Counted from the first letter of the stretch, positions 44,814 through 53,233 are shown. The stretch is 64,000 nucleotides of DNA from Bacillus sp. JCM 19034 (GCF_001310635.1 NZ_BAXR01000006.1:124001-188000); one strand, 5' to 3'. Notes: generated by a model from the letters alone, not told the origin. Numbers and translations are program-made.

Positions 44814-46304
44814 ATGAACGAAACGAAACGCCCCTTAGTGTTAGTAGCGGTAATGCTGGCGATGTTTATGGCTGCTGTAGAAGCGACGATTGTGGCGACT
44901 GCCATGCCAAGGATTGTTTCAGATCTAGGTGGCTTTGCTCTATTCAGTTGGGTATTTTCAGCATATTTACTTATGCAGGTGGTGACGATACCACTTTACG
45001 GTAAATTAGCCGATTTATATGGGCGAAAGCTGATTTTTTCGATTGGTATTATTTTATTCTTAATCGGTTCAATCCTATGTGGATTTGCGTGGACAATGGA
45101 AATCTTAATTTTATCAAGATTTATTCAAGGTATTGGTGCTGGTGCAGTTCAGCCAATTGCGACAACGATAGTTGGTGATATGTATACAAAAGAAGAACGA
45201 GCAAAAATCCAAGGATATTTATCAAGCATCTGGGGGATTTCAGCTATACTCGGGCCAGTCTTGGGAGCATTTTTTGTTGAATACGTTCACTGGTCTTGGG
45301 TCTTTTGGGTCAATATTCCTTTTGGAATTTTCTCTGTTTTGATTGTTTGTTTTATTTTTAAAAGAAAAAGTTGAACAAAAACGACAGAGATTGGATTACG
45401 GTGGTGCTTTTCTTTTATTTGTCACGATGACGACGATGATGTTCATTTTTTTACAATTAGATGGTGAATCGTTTCTTTCTAGTTATCAGCTTGTGTTGCT
45501 TATCGTTATATTGATATTTGGTCTCGTCTGGTTTATTCATCATGAACGGAAAACAGAGGCACCTCTAGTATCGTTTACACTGTGGAGACGTAAAGAAATC
45601 TTTTACGCCAATATTGCTTCATTCACAACTGGTTCAATGCTATTAACTGTTTCTAGTTTTTTACCTACATATGTACAAGCTATTTTAGAACAGAGTCCCC
45701 TTATAGCTGGATTAACATTAACGGCGATGTCGATTGGTTGGCCAATATCGGCCACTATTGCAGGGAAATTGGTGCTAAATATCGGTTTTCGCTATACAGC
45801 CCTCATAGGTGGTGTAGGCTTATTAATAGGCTCCCTAGCGTATTTGACGTTAGCGATTATTCCTTATTCCTTATGGGCAGCTATAGGATCTTTTTTCATC
45901 GGTGTTGGAATGGGGTTCTCTACAACTTCTTTTATCGTATCGATCCAATCAACAGTTGATTGGAAATCGAGGGGAGAAGCGACTGCATGAATATGTTTAT
46001 GAGACAATTAGGTGGTGTCATTGGAGTTGCCTTACTTGGTGGATTATTAAATCGTTATTTACGCATTTCCTTTACCGATTTGGACGGGGAGCTATCCTTT
46101 GAACCGAACATCGAAGAAGTAAATCGAATATTAGATGGATCTGAGCGATCATTATTAACGAGCGGTGAACAACAATTATTACAAGAAGCTTTATCAGGAG
46201 GATTGGGCTATATTTTTATCGCATTACTATTCTTAGCTGCTATTACCTTCATTCTCATTTTACGCCTACCTAAGGATGGACAGTATAAAACTAGCCAAAC
46301 ATAA
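44814..46304 (+). CDS. DHA2-family (EmrB/QacA) MFS drug:H+ antiporter, two frameshifts
   Basis: About 497-aa MFS exporter of the 14-TM DHA2 group. Motif A is GKLADLYGRKL (after TM2), motif D1/C region ATIVATAMPRIVSDLGG after TM1, and SRFIQGIGAGAVQPI in TM4 followed by GPVLGAFF in TM5. Frame breaks occur at a T5 run (45355-45359; one more T restores FLKEKVEQKRQ) and at 45988-45990, where one added base reads EATASNMFMRQLGG. No regulator is adjacent. It probably exports cationic or other drugs, but the substrate is unknown. Start ATG 44814. Confidence 0.88.
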
Positions 46305-46320
46305 AGCAATGGCTAGTTTT
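46287..46320. terminator. Bidirectional terminator overlapping the DHA2 gene end
   Basis: AAAACTAGCCA and TGGCTAGTTTT form an 11-bp stem. The left arm overlaps the last codons of the transporter gene. The convergent NUDIX gene ends nearby. Confidence 0.75.
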
Positions 46321-46356
46321 ATACTATAAATTAGGGATAAAGCTATATTAAAATCG

Positions 46357-46974
46357 TTACAAAATTTTATAATTTAATAACAAGTTAATGAAATGATTTA
46401 AAATTCGTGCAGTTAATCCCCATATCGTATAGTCTTCATAGTGGTAAAAATATTGATGAATTGTATGTCTTTTTTGACGGATTTGTTCGTATCTTTCAAT
46501 TGATTCAGGTTCAATAATAAAATGCATTGGATGCTCCTCAGGTGGATGGTTAATGAAATGTTCTAACGGTACTGTAAAAAGATGATCAACCTCAAGCAAA
46601 TTAGCTTTGATATCGTTAAAGTCACAAGTCAATTCGGCGACGTATGGATATATGATTCCTTTAAAAGGGGTAACGAGGATGTCTAAACCGGTGAGTAATT
46701 GAAAGTCGTTTGTTTCGATCTGTAATTCTTCTATAAATTCTCTAATCGCAGCATCTTTTGGGGTAGAGTCTTGTTCATCTATTTTTCCACCTGGAAAACA
46801 TATATCACCAGGCTGTGAACGTAAATGAAAGGACCTTACTTCAAATAAGATAGAAAGCTTACCATTTACTTCAATTAAAGGTAAGATGACTGCTGCATGA
46901 TTCATTTGATCCTGTCCGATAATACCTACTTGCCGGATAGACAGTTGTTTCTTTATGAGATTGATTGTTTGCAT
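46357..46974 (-). CDS. NUDIX hydrolase, CoA pyrophosphatase-like (NudL/YeaB)
   Basis: 205-aa hydrolase cleaving nucleoside diphosphate-linked compounds. The NUDIX box reads GGKIDEQDSTPKDAAIREF followed by IEELQI; the catalytic REFxEE-type glutamates are present. The upstream segment LRSQPGDICFPGGK is the CoA-ase signature (UPF0035). CoA or CoA esters are the likely substrate. Start ATG 46974, with GGAGGG upstream on the minus strand. Confidence 0.87.
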   Translation of the reverse strand: MQTINLIKKQLSIRQVGIIGQDQMNHAAVILPLIEVNGKLSILFEVRSFHLRSQPGDICFPGGKIDEQDSTPKDAAIREFIEELQIETNDFQLLTGLDILVTPFKGIIYPYVAELTCDFNDIKANLLEVDHLFTVPLEHFINHPPEEHPMHFIIEPESIERYEQIRQKRHTIHQYFYHYEDYTIWGLTARILNHFINLLLNYKIL

Positions 46975-47342
46975 GCAGATCCCTCCTTTTGGTATTTACC
47001 ATGATTAGAGATGTAAAACATAACAATATTAGAGGGAAAGTAGTTTTTTTTGTTAGATGATCTAACATAAATACTGTATTTTTCAATAACCTAGGTTACA
47101 TTATATACATAAGGGTCATTGACCTAGCTTCAAAAATGTTCTCTCTACTCTTCCCTATTTTGGGCAGTTTCTAAACAGGAACTGCCTCTTTTTTTTTGCT
47201 CATTTTTTAAATAAAGGTGTAGACATTAACGCTACCCTTATACAAGAATATGTTGCAAAAATCGTTGTATTCACCGAAAATAAAAGAATGAATTGCATAT
47301 AGTAATAGTAAGAATGTGTAGCGAGATAAGGGGAAGAAAACA
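46975..47342 (+). other. Intergenic region with an orphan terminator
   Basis: 368 bp between the NUDIX and M20 genes. No ORF of note. A strong terminator (47163-47197) belongs to neither neighbour, as discussed in its own entry, and A/T-rich promoter-like sequence precedes it. Confidence 0.5.
47163..47197 (+). terminator. Strong terminator not attached to a visible gene
   Basis: GGCAGTTT and AACTGCC form a stem around a 9-nt loop, followed by a run of ten Ts (47188-47197). The preceding 90 bp hold no coding sequence, so it may end a small RNA or be a relic. Confidence 0.75.
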
Positions 47343-48518
47343 ATGAACGTTCAAAATATTCAAAATAAAGAGGAGGAAATGCTCCGTTTATTAGAAAAAT
47401 TAGTGAACATTGATAGTGGTTCTTATGACAAGGAGGGTGTTGACCAGGTTGGTGAGGTGTTAATTCCTTATTTTAGGGAGTTGGAATATGAGATTGACGT
47501 GAAAGAAGAGGAACGTCTCGGAAACCATATTATTTGTCGACCTAAAGGAACTAAGCCGACTATACTCATTGCGTGTCATATGGATACTGTATTCGAAAAA
47601 GGAACTGCTGTTGAACGACCATTTTTCATAAAAGGTAAAAGAGCATACGGACCTGGTGTCATTGATATGAAAGCAAGCTTAGTATCAGTTATATACGCAT
47701 TAAAGCTACTTAAAGAACATTGCTTAGATGTTTATCAGCATGTGCAAATTATGTTAACAAGTGATGAGGAAATTGGTTCACCGACTTCACGTGCGTTAAT
47801 TGAAAAAGAAGCTAAGGGAAAGCACTATGCACTTGTCATGGAGCCAGCACGTAAGGATGGCTCTGTCGTGACAAGCAGACGAGGAAATGGTCGTTACGTT
47901 ATAACGGTGCATGGTCGTGCGGCGCATTCAGGAATTGAACCTGAAAAGGGGAGAAGTGCGATTGAGGAATTAGCTCATAAAATTGTTAAATTGCACAATT
48001 TGAATAATCACAACAAAGGAATATCTGTAAATGTTGGAATGATTGCTGGCGGAAATGCTGTAAATACAATTTCGGATACTGCAATTGGACATATGGATGT
48101 TCGTGTCTCAACAGTCGAGCAAGCAAAGGAGTTAGAGTCAAAAATTGAACGAATCTGTGCGACATCTGATGTTCATGGAACGACTATAGAGTTAACAGGA
48201 GATATAAGTCGCCCGCCCATGGTGAAAAATTCTCAAATCGAAGAACTTTACAGAATTGTTCAGCAAGTGGGAGCAGAAATCGGCATGAAAATTAAAGATT
48301 CAAAAACAGGAGGAGGTTCTGATGCCTCTTTTACAGCGGCAATGGGGATTCCAACTATCGATGGTCTTGGGCCTATTGGAGGGTATGCCCATAGTGATAA
48401 GGAATATTTAGAGATTGCTTCATTTACAGAAAGAACGTTGTTATTAGCAAAAATCATAGAGAGACTAGTAAATTGCCAAAGGTATTCTAACAAGGTCGTG
48501 AGCCGCTTTTTCGTCTAA
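47343..48518 (+). CDS. M20-family metallopeptidase (carboxypeptidase G2-like)
   Basis: 391-aa zinc-dependent peptidase or amidohydrolase. Metal ligands are visible in ACHMDTVF (His, Asp), GPGVIDMKA (bridging Asp), SDEEIGS (catalytic Glu-Glu), MEPAR and GYAHSDKEY (final His). The dimerisation domain has GRAAHSGIEPEKGRSA. It resembles glutamate carboxypeptidases, but the substrate is unknown. Start ATG 47343 follows AAGGGGAAG. Confidence 0.9.
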   Translation: MNVQNIQNKEEEMLRLLEKLVNIDSGSYDKEGVDQVGEVLIPYFRELEYEIDVKEEERLGNHIICRPKGTKPTILIACHMDTVFEKGTAVERPFFIKGKRAYGPGVIDMKASLVSVIYALKLLKEHCLDVYQHVQIMLTSDEEIGSPTSRALIEKEAKGKHYALVMEPARKDGSVVTSRRGNGRYVITVHGRAAHSGIEPEKGRSAIEELAHKIVKLHNLNNHNKGISVNVGMIAGGNAVNTISDTAIGHMDVRVSTVEQAKELESKIERICATSDVHGTTIELTGDISRPPMVKNSQIEELYRIVQQVGAEIGMKIKDSKTGGGSDASFTAAMGIPTIDGLGPIGGYAHSDKEYLEIASFTERTLLLAKIIERLVNCQRYSNKVVSRFFV

Positions 48519-48572
48519 TTGCCTAGTAAGTAGTCCAATAATAGACTAAGAGGTTATCAAAAGAATTTTTTA

Positions 48573-48776
48573 GTGGTTCATAGTGTAAAGTTTGTTAGTG
48601 AAACAGATATGTTTTTTGAGGACATTCTTTCTGCATTGGGATTAAGCAAAAAACAAACTAATGAAGTAAAAGAGAGATTACTAAAATTTGTGAAGACGTT
48701 AGATGGAGTTGCTGATGCTGCTGATCAGGTTTCTGTATCGTCAGATCAATTGAATGATTCGATATCTCATTTATAG
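48573..48776 (+). CDS. Small hypothetical protein (weak)
   Basis: 67-aa ORF from GTG 48573, not recognised. Amphipathic helix-rich (LGLSKKQTNEVKERLLKFVK; ADAADQVSVSSDQLND). No good ribosome site is seen. A hairpin terminator directly follows, which supports a transcribed unit, but it may also be the tail of a degraded gene, for example of a methyl-accepting-type coiled coil. Confidence 0.35.
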   Translation: MVHSVKFVSETDMFFEDILSALGLSKKQTNEVKERLLKFVKTLDGVADAADQVSVSSDQLNDSISHL

Positions 48777-48786
48777 TGTATAAAAA

Positions 48787-48815
48787 GAAAGCCCAATCAA
48801 CTTTGGGTTTTCTTT
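48787..48815 (+). terminator. Rho-independent terminator
   Basis: GAAAGCCCAA pairs with TTTGGGTTTTC with a short loop, and a T/C-rich tail follows. Confidence 0.7.
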
Positions 48816-49192
48816 CTGTTTTGTTTTTACCACATCCACCACCAAACTGTAGAACTTCATCCTCGAGCCATTCAACTAAAATCAGCTTATGCTACATCCA
48901 TTACGATAATGTCATACTCTCCATTGAATCCGAAAGACATACGATATATTTGGAGGGACTCTTTTTAAATAATGTTGAAAATTGTAATGTTATAGCTATA
49001 TGTTACACTCTGAATTTACATGAATACATGAGGATTCAGTAGAAAAATGAAACTATGTTGAGGGAATGTAAATGGCAAAAACGTTTCACGATGTACGTAT
49101 ATTAATAATGGTTCCAAGTTTTTTAATGAGTACAGACACGAATAAGCCCAACTTTTCATAAGGATAAGTAAAGAAAGGTTGGAGGTGGAATG
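48816..49192 (+). other. Region upstream of sigK
   Basis: 377 bp with no convincing gene. It contains short ORFs without homology, including a 29-codon ORF at 49072-49161 with a GAGGG ribosome site. The sigK promoter is expected here (mother-cell sigma-E type), but no clear -35/-10 pair could be defined. Confidence 0.4.
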
Positions 49193-49900
49193 ATGTCAAC
49201 AATTTTAGCAACGATTACCTTTTTTGTGAAAGAACTCATTTTTTTCGTATCATTCGTGAAAAATAATGCTTTTCCACAACCATTAAGTAAAGAAGATGAA
49301 AAAAAATACTTAAGTCTCATGCAGCAAGGCGATGCAGAGGCGAGAAATTTATTAATCGAACATAATCTTCGCTTAGTGGCACATATTGTGAAAAAATTTG
49401 AAAATACACGCGAAGATACGGAGGATTTAATTTCTATCGGGACGATTGGCCTTATTAAAGCAATTGAGAGCTATTCTGAAGAAAAAGGAACGAAATTGGC
49501 AACATATGCGGCGAGATGTATTGAAAATGAAATTCTCATGCATTTACGAGCTCTAAAAAAGGTAAAGAAGGATGTTTCCTTGCATGATCCGATTGGGACG
49601 GATAAAGAAGGGAATGAAATCACCCTAATTGATGTTCTTCAAGAGGAAGAGGAAGACATTGTAGATATCATCCAAACGAAAATGGAAAAGAGTCAAATTT
49701 ATACGTTTATTCATGTATTAGATGAGAGAGAGAAAGAAGTTATCATTGGACGATTTGGATTAAATTTAGAGGAGGAAAGAACACAACGAGAAATAGCAAA
49801 GGAACTTGGCATATCAAGAAGTTATGTGTCCAGAATTGAAAAAAGAGCGTTAATGAAGCTGTTTCATGAGTTTTATAAAAGAAGTAAGGGGAAAGCGTAA
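49193..49900 (+). CDS. sigK: Sporulation sigma factor SigK (pro-sigma-K), uninterrupted
   Basis: 235-aa mother-cell sigma factor for late sporulation. It has a hydrophobic pro-sequence (about residues 1-20, [13 protein letters not shown]) expected to be cleaved before [12 protein letters not shown]. Region 2 is [17 protein letters not shown] and [14 protein letters not shown]; region 4 is [21 protein letters not shown]. Unlike B. subtilis, no skin element splits the coding sequence. The last 79 bp (49822-49900), starting inside region 4.2, are identical to a second copy at 50984-51062. ATG 49193 is preferred because GGAGGTGG fits it better than 49190. Confidence 0.95.
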   Translation: MSTILATITFFVKELIFFVSFVKNNAFPQPLSKEDEKKYLSLMQQGDAEARNLLIEHNLRLVAHIVKKFENTREDTEDLISIGTIGLIKAIESYSEEKGTKLATYAARCIENEILMHLRALKKVKKDVSLHDPIGTDKEGNEITLIDVLQEEEEDIVDIIQTKMEKSQIYTFIHVLDEREKEVIIGRFGLNLEEERTQREIAKELGISRSYVSRIEKRALMKLFHEFYKRSKGKA

Positions 49901-49906
49901 AAGCGA
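49822..49906 (+). repeat. 85-bp direct repeat, copy 1 (sigK 3' end)
   Basis: It covers the last 79 bp of sigK, from within the Tyr codon of SYVSRIEKR to the stop, plus 6 bp beyond. Identical base for base to 50984-51068. Identity starts at TTATGTGTCC and ends at AAAAGCGA; the flanks differ on both sides. Proposed attL. Confidence 0.97.
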
Positions 49907-49941
49907 TAGGGGCTGCGACATAACTAGCTTTAAATAATGAA

Positions 49942-49975
49942 AAAGGTGAATTTGAGCACGCTCAAATTCACCTTT
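49942..49975 (+). terminator. Strong terminator after repeat copy 1
   Basis: A 16-bp perfect stem (AAAGGTGAATTTGAGC/GCTCAAATTCACCTTT) with a minimal loop, followed by CTCTATTTT. It now ends sigK transcription but differs from the terminator after copy 2. Confidence 0.85.
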
Positions 49976-50379
49976 CTCTATTTTGCATGTTAATTTTTCT
50001 ATTACCATAGCTGTTGGGCAGTGAACATTCTTAAATTCAGTTTTTCTAAGTTCATTAAAGCTTGTTTTTTTGCTTGGAAGTGGAATTATGCGTTAACAAC
50101 AAGTTAAAGTATCCTATCATCAAAGGTTACAAAATCAATAAATAAATGTATACAAAGGTAGCGTTGACCTCGTAGATCTTGGGATGGCAGCATAATATTC
50201 ACAATTGTACCATTGGTCACTGAATTATGGATGTTATAAGATGGTAGTGTGAAGAAGTAGTAGCGACCTTTTTAGGGTTCGGTGCTTCTTTTTTATATCA
50301 AATTTTGTTGAGGGTATTCCATTAATTTTTAAAAATAGTATAATAGTTCCTGTACTAAAAATAACAGGGGGCTATTCCT
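49976..50379 (+). other. Region between sigK terminator and ltp-like gene
   Basis: 404 bp without an ORF of significance. Contains TATAAT at 50339-50344, 36 bp before the ltp start, a likely promoter element. An imperfect hairpin with T-tract (50244-50294) precedes it. No recombinase remnant could be recognised. Confidence 0.45.
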
Positions 50380-50924
50380 ATGAAAAAATTACTAAGCTTA
50401 ACCTTAATGGCTTTATTGATCGCTTTATGACAGCATGTGGTGAAGATGAAGAACAGGCGCAAGTCGAACCAGAGGAAACAGAAGATATTGAAGCTGATGC
50501 TGATGTTGATGAAGAACCAGAAGTTGAAGGGGTAGAAGAAGAGGACGAAGCGGAAGAAGCGGAAGAAGCGGAAGAAGCGGAAGAGGCTGAATCATCTGAA
50601 GAAGAATCGGATGACGTTCCGCGTGAATTTCAAAATGCTTTAAGAGCTGCCCAAAATTATATCGATCTAATGCCGTTTTCAGAAAAAGGACTTTTTGAGC
50701 AATTGACATCTGAGTATGGGGATCAATATCCAGATGAAGCTGCACAATACGCAATTGATAATCTGGAAGTGGATTATCGTGAGCAAGCCCTTAAAGCAGC
50801 TGAAGCGTATCAAGAGCTTATGCCGATGTCTGATAAAGAATTATTTGATCAACTTACGTCAGAATACGGTGATCAATATACAGAAGAACAAGCGCAATAT
50901 GCTGTTGATAATTTACCAAATTAA
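50380..50924 (+). CDS. Ltp-type host-surface lipoprotein with two repeat domains (frameshifted near 50426)
   Basis: About 181-aa lipoprotein. The signal peptide starts MKKLLSLTLMALLIAL; a missing base near 50426-50428 (TTATGA for TTATTGA) gives a premature stop. Repair yields lipobox LLTAC and CGEDEEQ. An acidic linker with four 9-bp GAAGCGGAA repeats (50547-50582) precedes two tandem copies of a helical domain: REFQNALRAAQNYIDLMPFS and YREQALKAAEAYQELMPMS, each followed by LTSEYGDQY and AQYA-DNL. This matches the Ltp family (host cell surface-exposed lipoprotein), in which the phage TP-J34 protein blocks DNA entry of other phages. Here that role is inferred, as many Bacillus proteins share the fold. 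SD ACAGGGGGCT. Confidence 0.82.
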
Positions 50925-50935
50925 TTTTAAACAAG

Positions 50936-50963
50936 AAGACACTCTTAACTGGGTGTCTTTTTT
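50936..50963 (+). terminator. Terminator of the ltp-like gene
   Basis: AAGACACTC pairs with GGGTGTCTT, followed by TTTTTATTTTAT. Confidence 0.85.
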
Positions 50964-50983
50964 ATTTTATAAAAGGAGCGTAC

Positions 50984-51068
50984 TTATGTGTCCAGAATTG
51001 AAAAAAGAGCGTTAATGAAGCTGTTTCATGAGTTTTATAAAAGAAGTAAGGGGAAAGCGTAAAAGCGA
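50984..51068 (+). repeat. 85-bp direct repeat, copy 2 (displaced sigK 3' end)
   Basis: Identical to 49822-49906. It encodes the last 25 or so residues of SigK in the matching frame but has no upstream sigK sequence. It is preceded by AAAAGGAGCGTAC and followed directly by a terminator that probably belonged to the native sigK. Proposed attR. Confidence 0.97.
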
Positions 51069-51098
51069 AACCTGCCAATAATTGTGTTGGCAGGTTTT
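51069..51098. terminator. Terminator after repeat copy 2, probable native sigK terminator
   Basis: AACCTGCCAA and TTGGCAGGTT form a 10-bp perfect stem with an 8-nt loop and TTTT. It starts at the first base after the repeat and also faces the convergent SDR gene. Confidence 0.85.
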
Positions 51099-51107
51099 GC
51101 TTATCGA

Positions 51108-51971
51108 TTAAATGACTTCTCCACCATTTACATGTAGTACTTGACCTGTTACGTAAGTAGAATCCTCTGAAGCTAAATAAACATACGTAGGTGCAAGCTC
51201 GACAGGCTGTCCAGGACGTTTTAGTGGAGTATCAGTACCGAATGTCGCAACTTGATCTGCTGGAAACGATGCTGGGATGAGAGGGGTCCATATAGGCCCT
51301 GGAGCGACCGCGTTGACACGTATCCCCTTTGAAGCAAGGTTTTGTGACAAAGCTCTTGTTAAAGCAACAATCGCCCCTTTGGTAGCAGTATAATCCATGA
51401 GAACAGGATTTCCTTTAAATGCTACAATAGATGCCGTGTTTATAATAGAACTTCCTTTTTCTAAATAAGGCATCGCAGCTTTTATTAAATGAAAACAAGA
51501 GAAAATGTTAGTTTTAAAGGTGCGTTCTAGTTGAGCAGTAGAGATATCTTCAATCTGTTCTTGATAGTGCTGTTCTGCAGCATTATTGATTAGAACATGT
51601 ATTTGTCCGTACTTATCAATGGTTTGTTTAATGACATTCTGACAGAAAGTCTCATCTCCAATATCTCCAGCTAGAAGGGTACAGGAGGTACCATACTTTT
51701 CAATTTCTTCTTTTGTTTGTTTCGCATCTTCATGTTCGTTTAAGTACGGAATAACAATGTTCGCTCCCTCTTTGGCGAATGCAATAGAAACTGCTCTTCC
51801 AATTCCACTATCGCCACCTGTTATAATTGCAACCTTTCCAGTTAATTTATCACTACCTTTATAGTTAGGGTTATCAAAGATCGGCAATGGGTTCATTTGG
51901 CTCTCTATACCAGGTTGCTGTGCTTGGGCTTGTTGAGGCTGTCCTTTTTGTTGCGTTTGATCTAGGTTCAT
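51108..51971 (-). CDS. SDR-family oxidoreductase, general-stress YhdF/YdaD-like
   Basis: 287-aa short-chain dehydrogenase. The N-terminal Gln-rich segment (residues 8-20, QQKGQPQQAQAQQPG) and 'PDYKGSDKLTGKVAIITGG' type start (here NYKGSDKLTGKVAIITGG) mark the stress-SDR subgroup. The NAD(P) site is TGGDSGIGRA; NNAAEQH, the catalytic Ser in INTASIVAF and YTATK (Tyr/Lys) are present. Start ATG 51971 with GAAAGGAGC upstream on the minus strand. Substrate unknown. Confidence 0.92.
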   Translation of the reverse strand: MNLDQTQQKGQPQQAQAQQPGIESQMNPLPIFDNPNYKGSDKLTGKVAIITGGDSGIGRAVSIAFAKEGANIVIPYLNEHEDAKQTKEEIEKYGTSCTLLAGDIGDETFCQNVIKQTIDKYGQIHVLINNAAEQHYQEQIEDISTAQLERTFKTNIFSCFHLIKAAMPYLEKGSSIINTASIVAFKGNPVLMDYTATKGAIVALTRALSQNLASKGIRVNAVAPGPIWTPLIPASFPADQVATFGTDTPLKRPGQPVELAPTYVYLASEDSTYVTGQVLHVNGGEVI

Positions 51972-52102
51972 GTTTAGCTCCTTTCTTCAACTTAGATAAA
52001 ATGAATACTTTATATGTATCGTTCCACGAAGTTGTAAATCTAAACATGAGAAGAGCTATTTTTCGGATTGAGAGGCTTACCTTCTGCTCCTTATCTATAT
52101 AA

Positions 52103-52140
52103 AAACAACCGACAAGTGGTTGTCCACTTTGCCGGTTGTT
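52103..52140. terminator. Terminator of hup
   Basis: AAACAACCGACAAGTGG and CCACTTTGCCGGTTGTT form a long near-perfect stem with a 4-nt loop, next to T-runs on both sides. Confidence 0.85.
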
Positions 52141-52149
52141 TTCGAAGCT

Positions 52150-52425
52150 TTATTCGTTTACAGCATCTTTTAGTTGTTTACCAGGTTTGAATGCTGGGTT
52201 TTTTGTTGCTGGAATTTCGATTTCTTCTCCAGTTTGTGGATTACGACCTTTACGAGCTGAACGCTCACGAACTTCGAAACTTCCAAAGCCAACAAGTTGA
52301 ACTTTTCCACCCTCAACTAATGCATTGGTAATACTATCAAAAACAGCGTCAACTGCTTTTGAAGCATCTTTCTTTGATAGTTCAGCCTGTTCTGAAACGG
52401 CATTAATTAAATCAGTCTTATTCAT
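52150..52425 (-). CDS. hup: HU-family DNA-binding protein
   Basis: 91-aa histone-like protein that bends DNA and compacts the nucleoid. It begins [20 protein letters not shown]; the [20 protein letters not shown] arm and the DNA-intercalating Pro in [22 protein letters not shown] (quoted in parts: NPQTG, IPATKNP) are present. ATG 52425 follows AAGGGAG; upstream in-frame codons lack a ribosome site. It is nearly the same length as Bacillus HBsu (92 aa). Confidence 0.96.
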   Translation of the reverse strand: MNKTDLINAVSEQAELSKKDASKAVDAVFDSITNALVEGGKVQLVGFGSFEVRERSARKGRNPQTGEEIEIPATKNPAFKPGKQLKDAVNE

Positions 52426-52693
52426 TAATATAACTCCCTTTCCTTCCTTTAATTGAAAAACTAATTGTCTACTTATTTTTTTAGACAAGCAGTTCAAAAA
52501 AATGCTGCAACTAAAATTTCTCACGAAAGCCTTGTTGTGTCAAGACTTTCAACGGAAAAACAATGATTTTTACCCAAAAATACCTAAAAAAAATGCACTT
52601 TTTTGACAAACTGTGCAAAAAAAGTGCCATTTTAATTAAAAAGCATAATTTTATAAACTTGTCAAATATTATATAGTTTTGAAGATTTTTGGT

Positions 52694-53233
52694 CTATACT
52701 TTTCGTACCTTAAATGTTGAAATCATGAGTATAGATAAGATCAATATACTAAACATGAAGAAATATGGGGGGAAATAAGGTACAATTAATAGCTGTAAGG
52801 TTAATATACACCCAGCGGCTGTTATAGGTAATCCAACAAAATGATATGATGGAGTTGTTACATTGAAGCGTGCTAATCGAATCGCTCCACATAATATGAA
52901 AAAGATCGTAAGAATCATTCCCGGTACCCCATATAAGTATAAGCTTGCCTGATAAATCAGAAATGCAGGTGCAACACCAAAAGAAACAAGATCACTCAAA
53001 GAATCTAGTTGTTTACCAAAACTTGATACAGCATTAAATTTTCTAGCAGCAGCACCATCGAGTCTGTCGCAAAGAGCAGCTATCGTGATCAATAGTAACG
53101 CGATGCGTAGTTCATTTTGTATAACAAATATAATTGCAAAAGCTCCTAAACATAAATTAACAAGTGTTAGAGCATTAGCCAACTGGCTTTTAATTCTTTT
53201 TGCTGTTTGATCCAACTGGTGTAATAGGAACAT
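52694..53233 (-). CDS. pssA: CDP-diacylglycerol-serine O-phosphatidyltransferase
   Basis: 179-aa membrane enzyme making phosphatidylserine. The CDP-alcohol phosphotransferase motif is D-x2-DG-x2-AR-x8-G-x3-D-x3-D: DRLDGAAARKF then GKQLDSLSD. Six or so TM helices. It is divergent from psd, which uses its product; the two form the phosphatidylethanolamine pathway. Start ATG 53233 with AAAGGAG on the minus strand. Confidence 0.94.
   Translation of the reverse strand: MFLLHQLDQTAKRIKSQLANALTLVNLCLGAFAIIFVIQNELRIALLLITIAALCDRLDGAAARKFNAVSSFGKQLDSLSDLVSFGVAPAFLIYQASLYLYGVPGMILTIFFILCGAIRLARFNVTTPSYHFVGLPITAAGCILTLQLLIVPYFPPYFFMFSILILSILMISTFKVRKV

Larger units (their letters stand above)
49907..51068 (+). 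mobile_element. Putative minimal integrated element at the sigK 3' end
   Basis: The 1,162-bp unit between the two sigK repeats (one repeat included) has the structure of an integrated element whose att core lies in a host gene 3' end. Copy 1 completes the host gene and copy 2 is the displaced native end. It holds only the ltp-like lipoprotein gene, its promoter and terminator. No integrase, transposase or replication gene is visible. It could be a prophage remnant or a cargo mobilised in trans. A simple segmental duplication is the alternative. Confidence 0.5.

Noticed and set aside
48776-49042. 88-codon open frame after the terminator at 48.8 kb
   Set aside because: No ribosome site, begins at a terminator hairpin and has atypical composition; likely chance.
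49193-49900. skin-type interruption of sigK
   Set aside because: The coding sequence is continuous from pro-sequence to stop; the repeat affects only the 3' end downstream.
50987-51014. Micro-ORF inside repeat copy 2 (ATG TGT CCA ..., nine codons) with AAAAGGAG upstream
   Set aside because: It is a by-product of the sigK sequence in another frame and too short to support as a gene.
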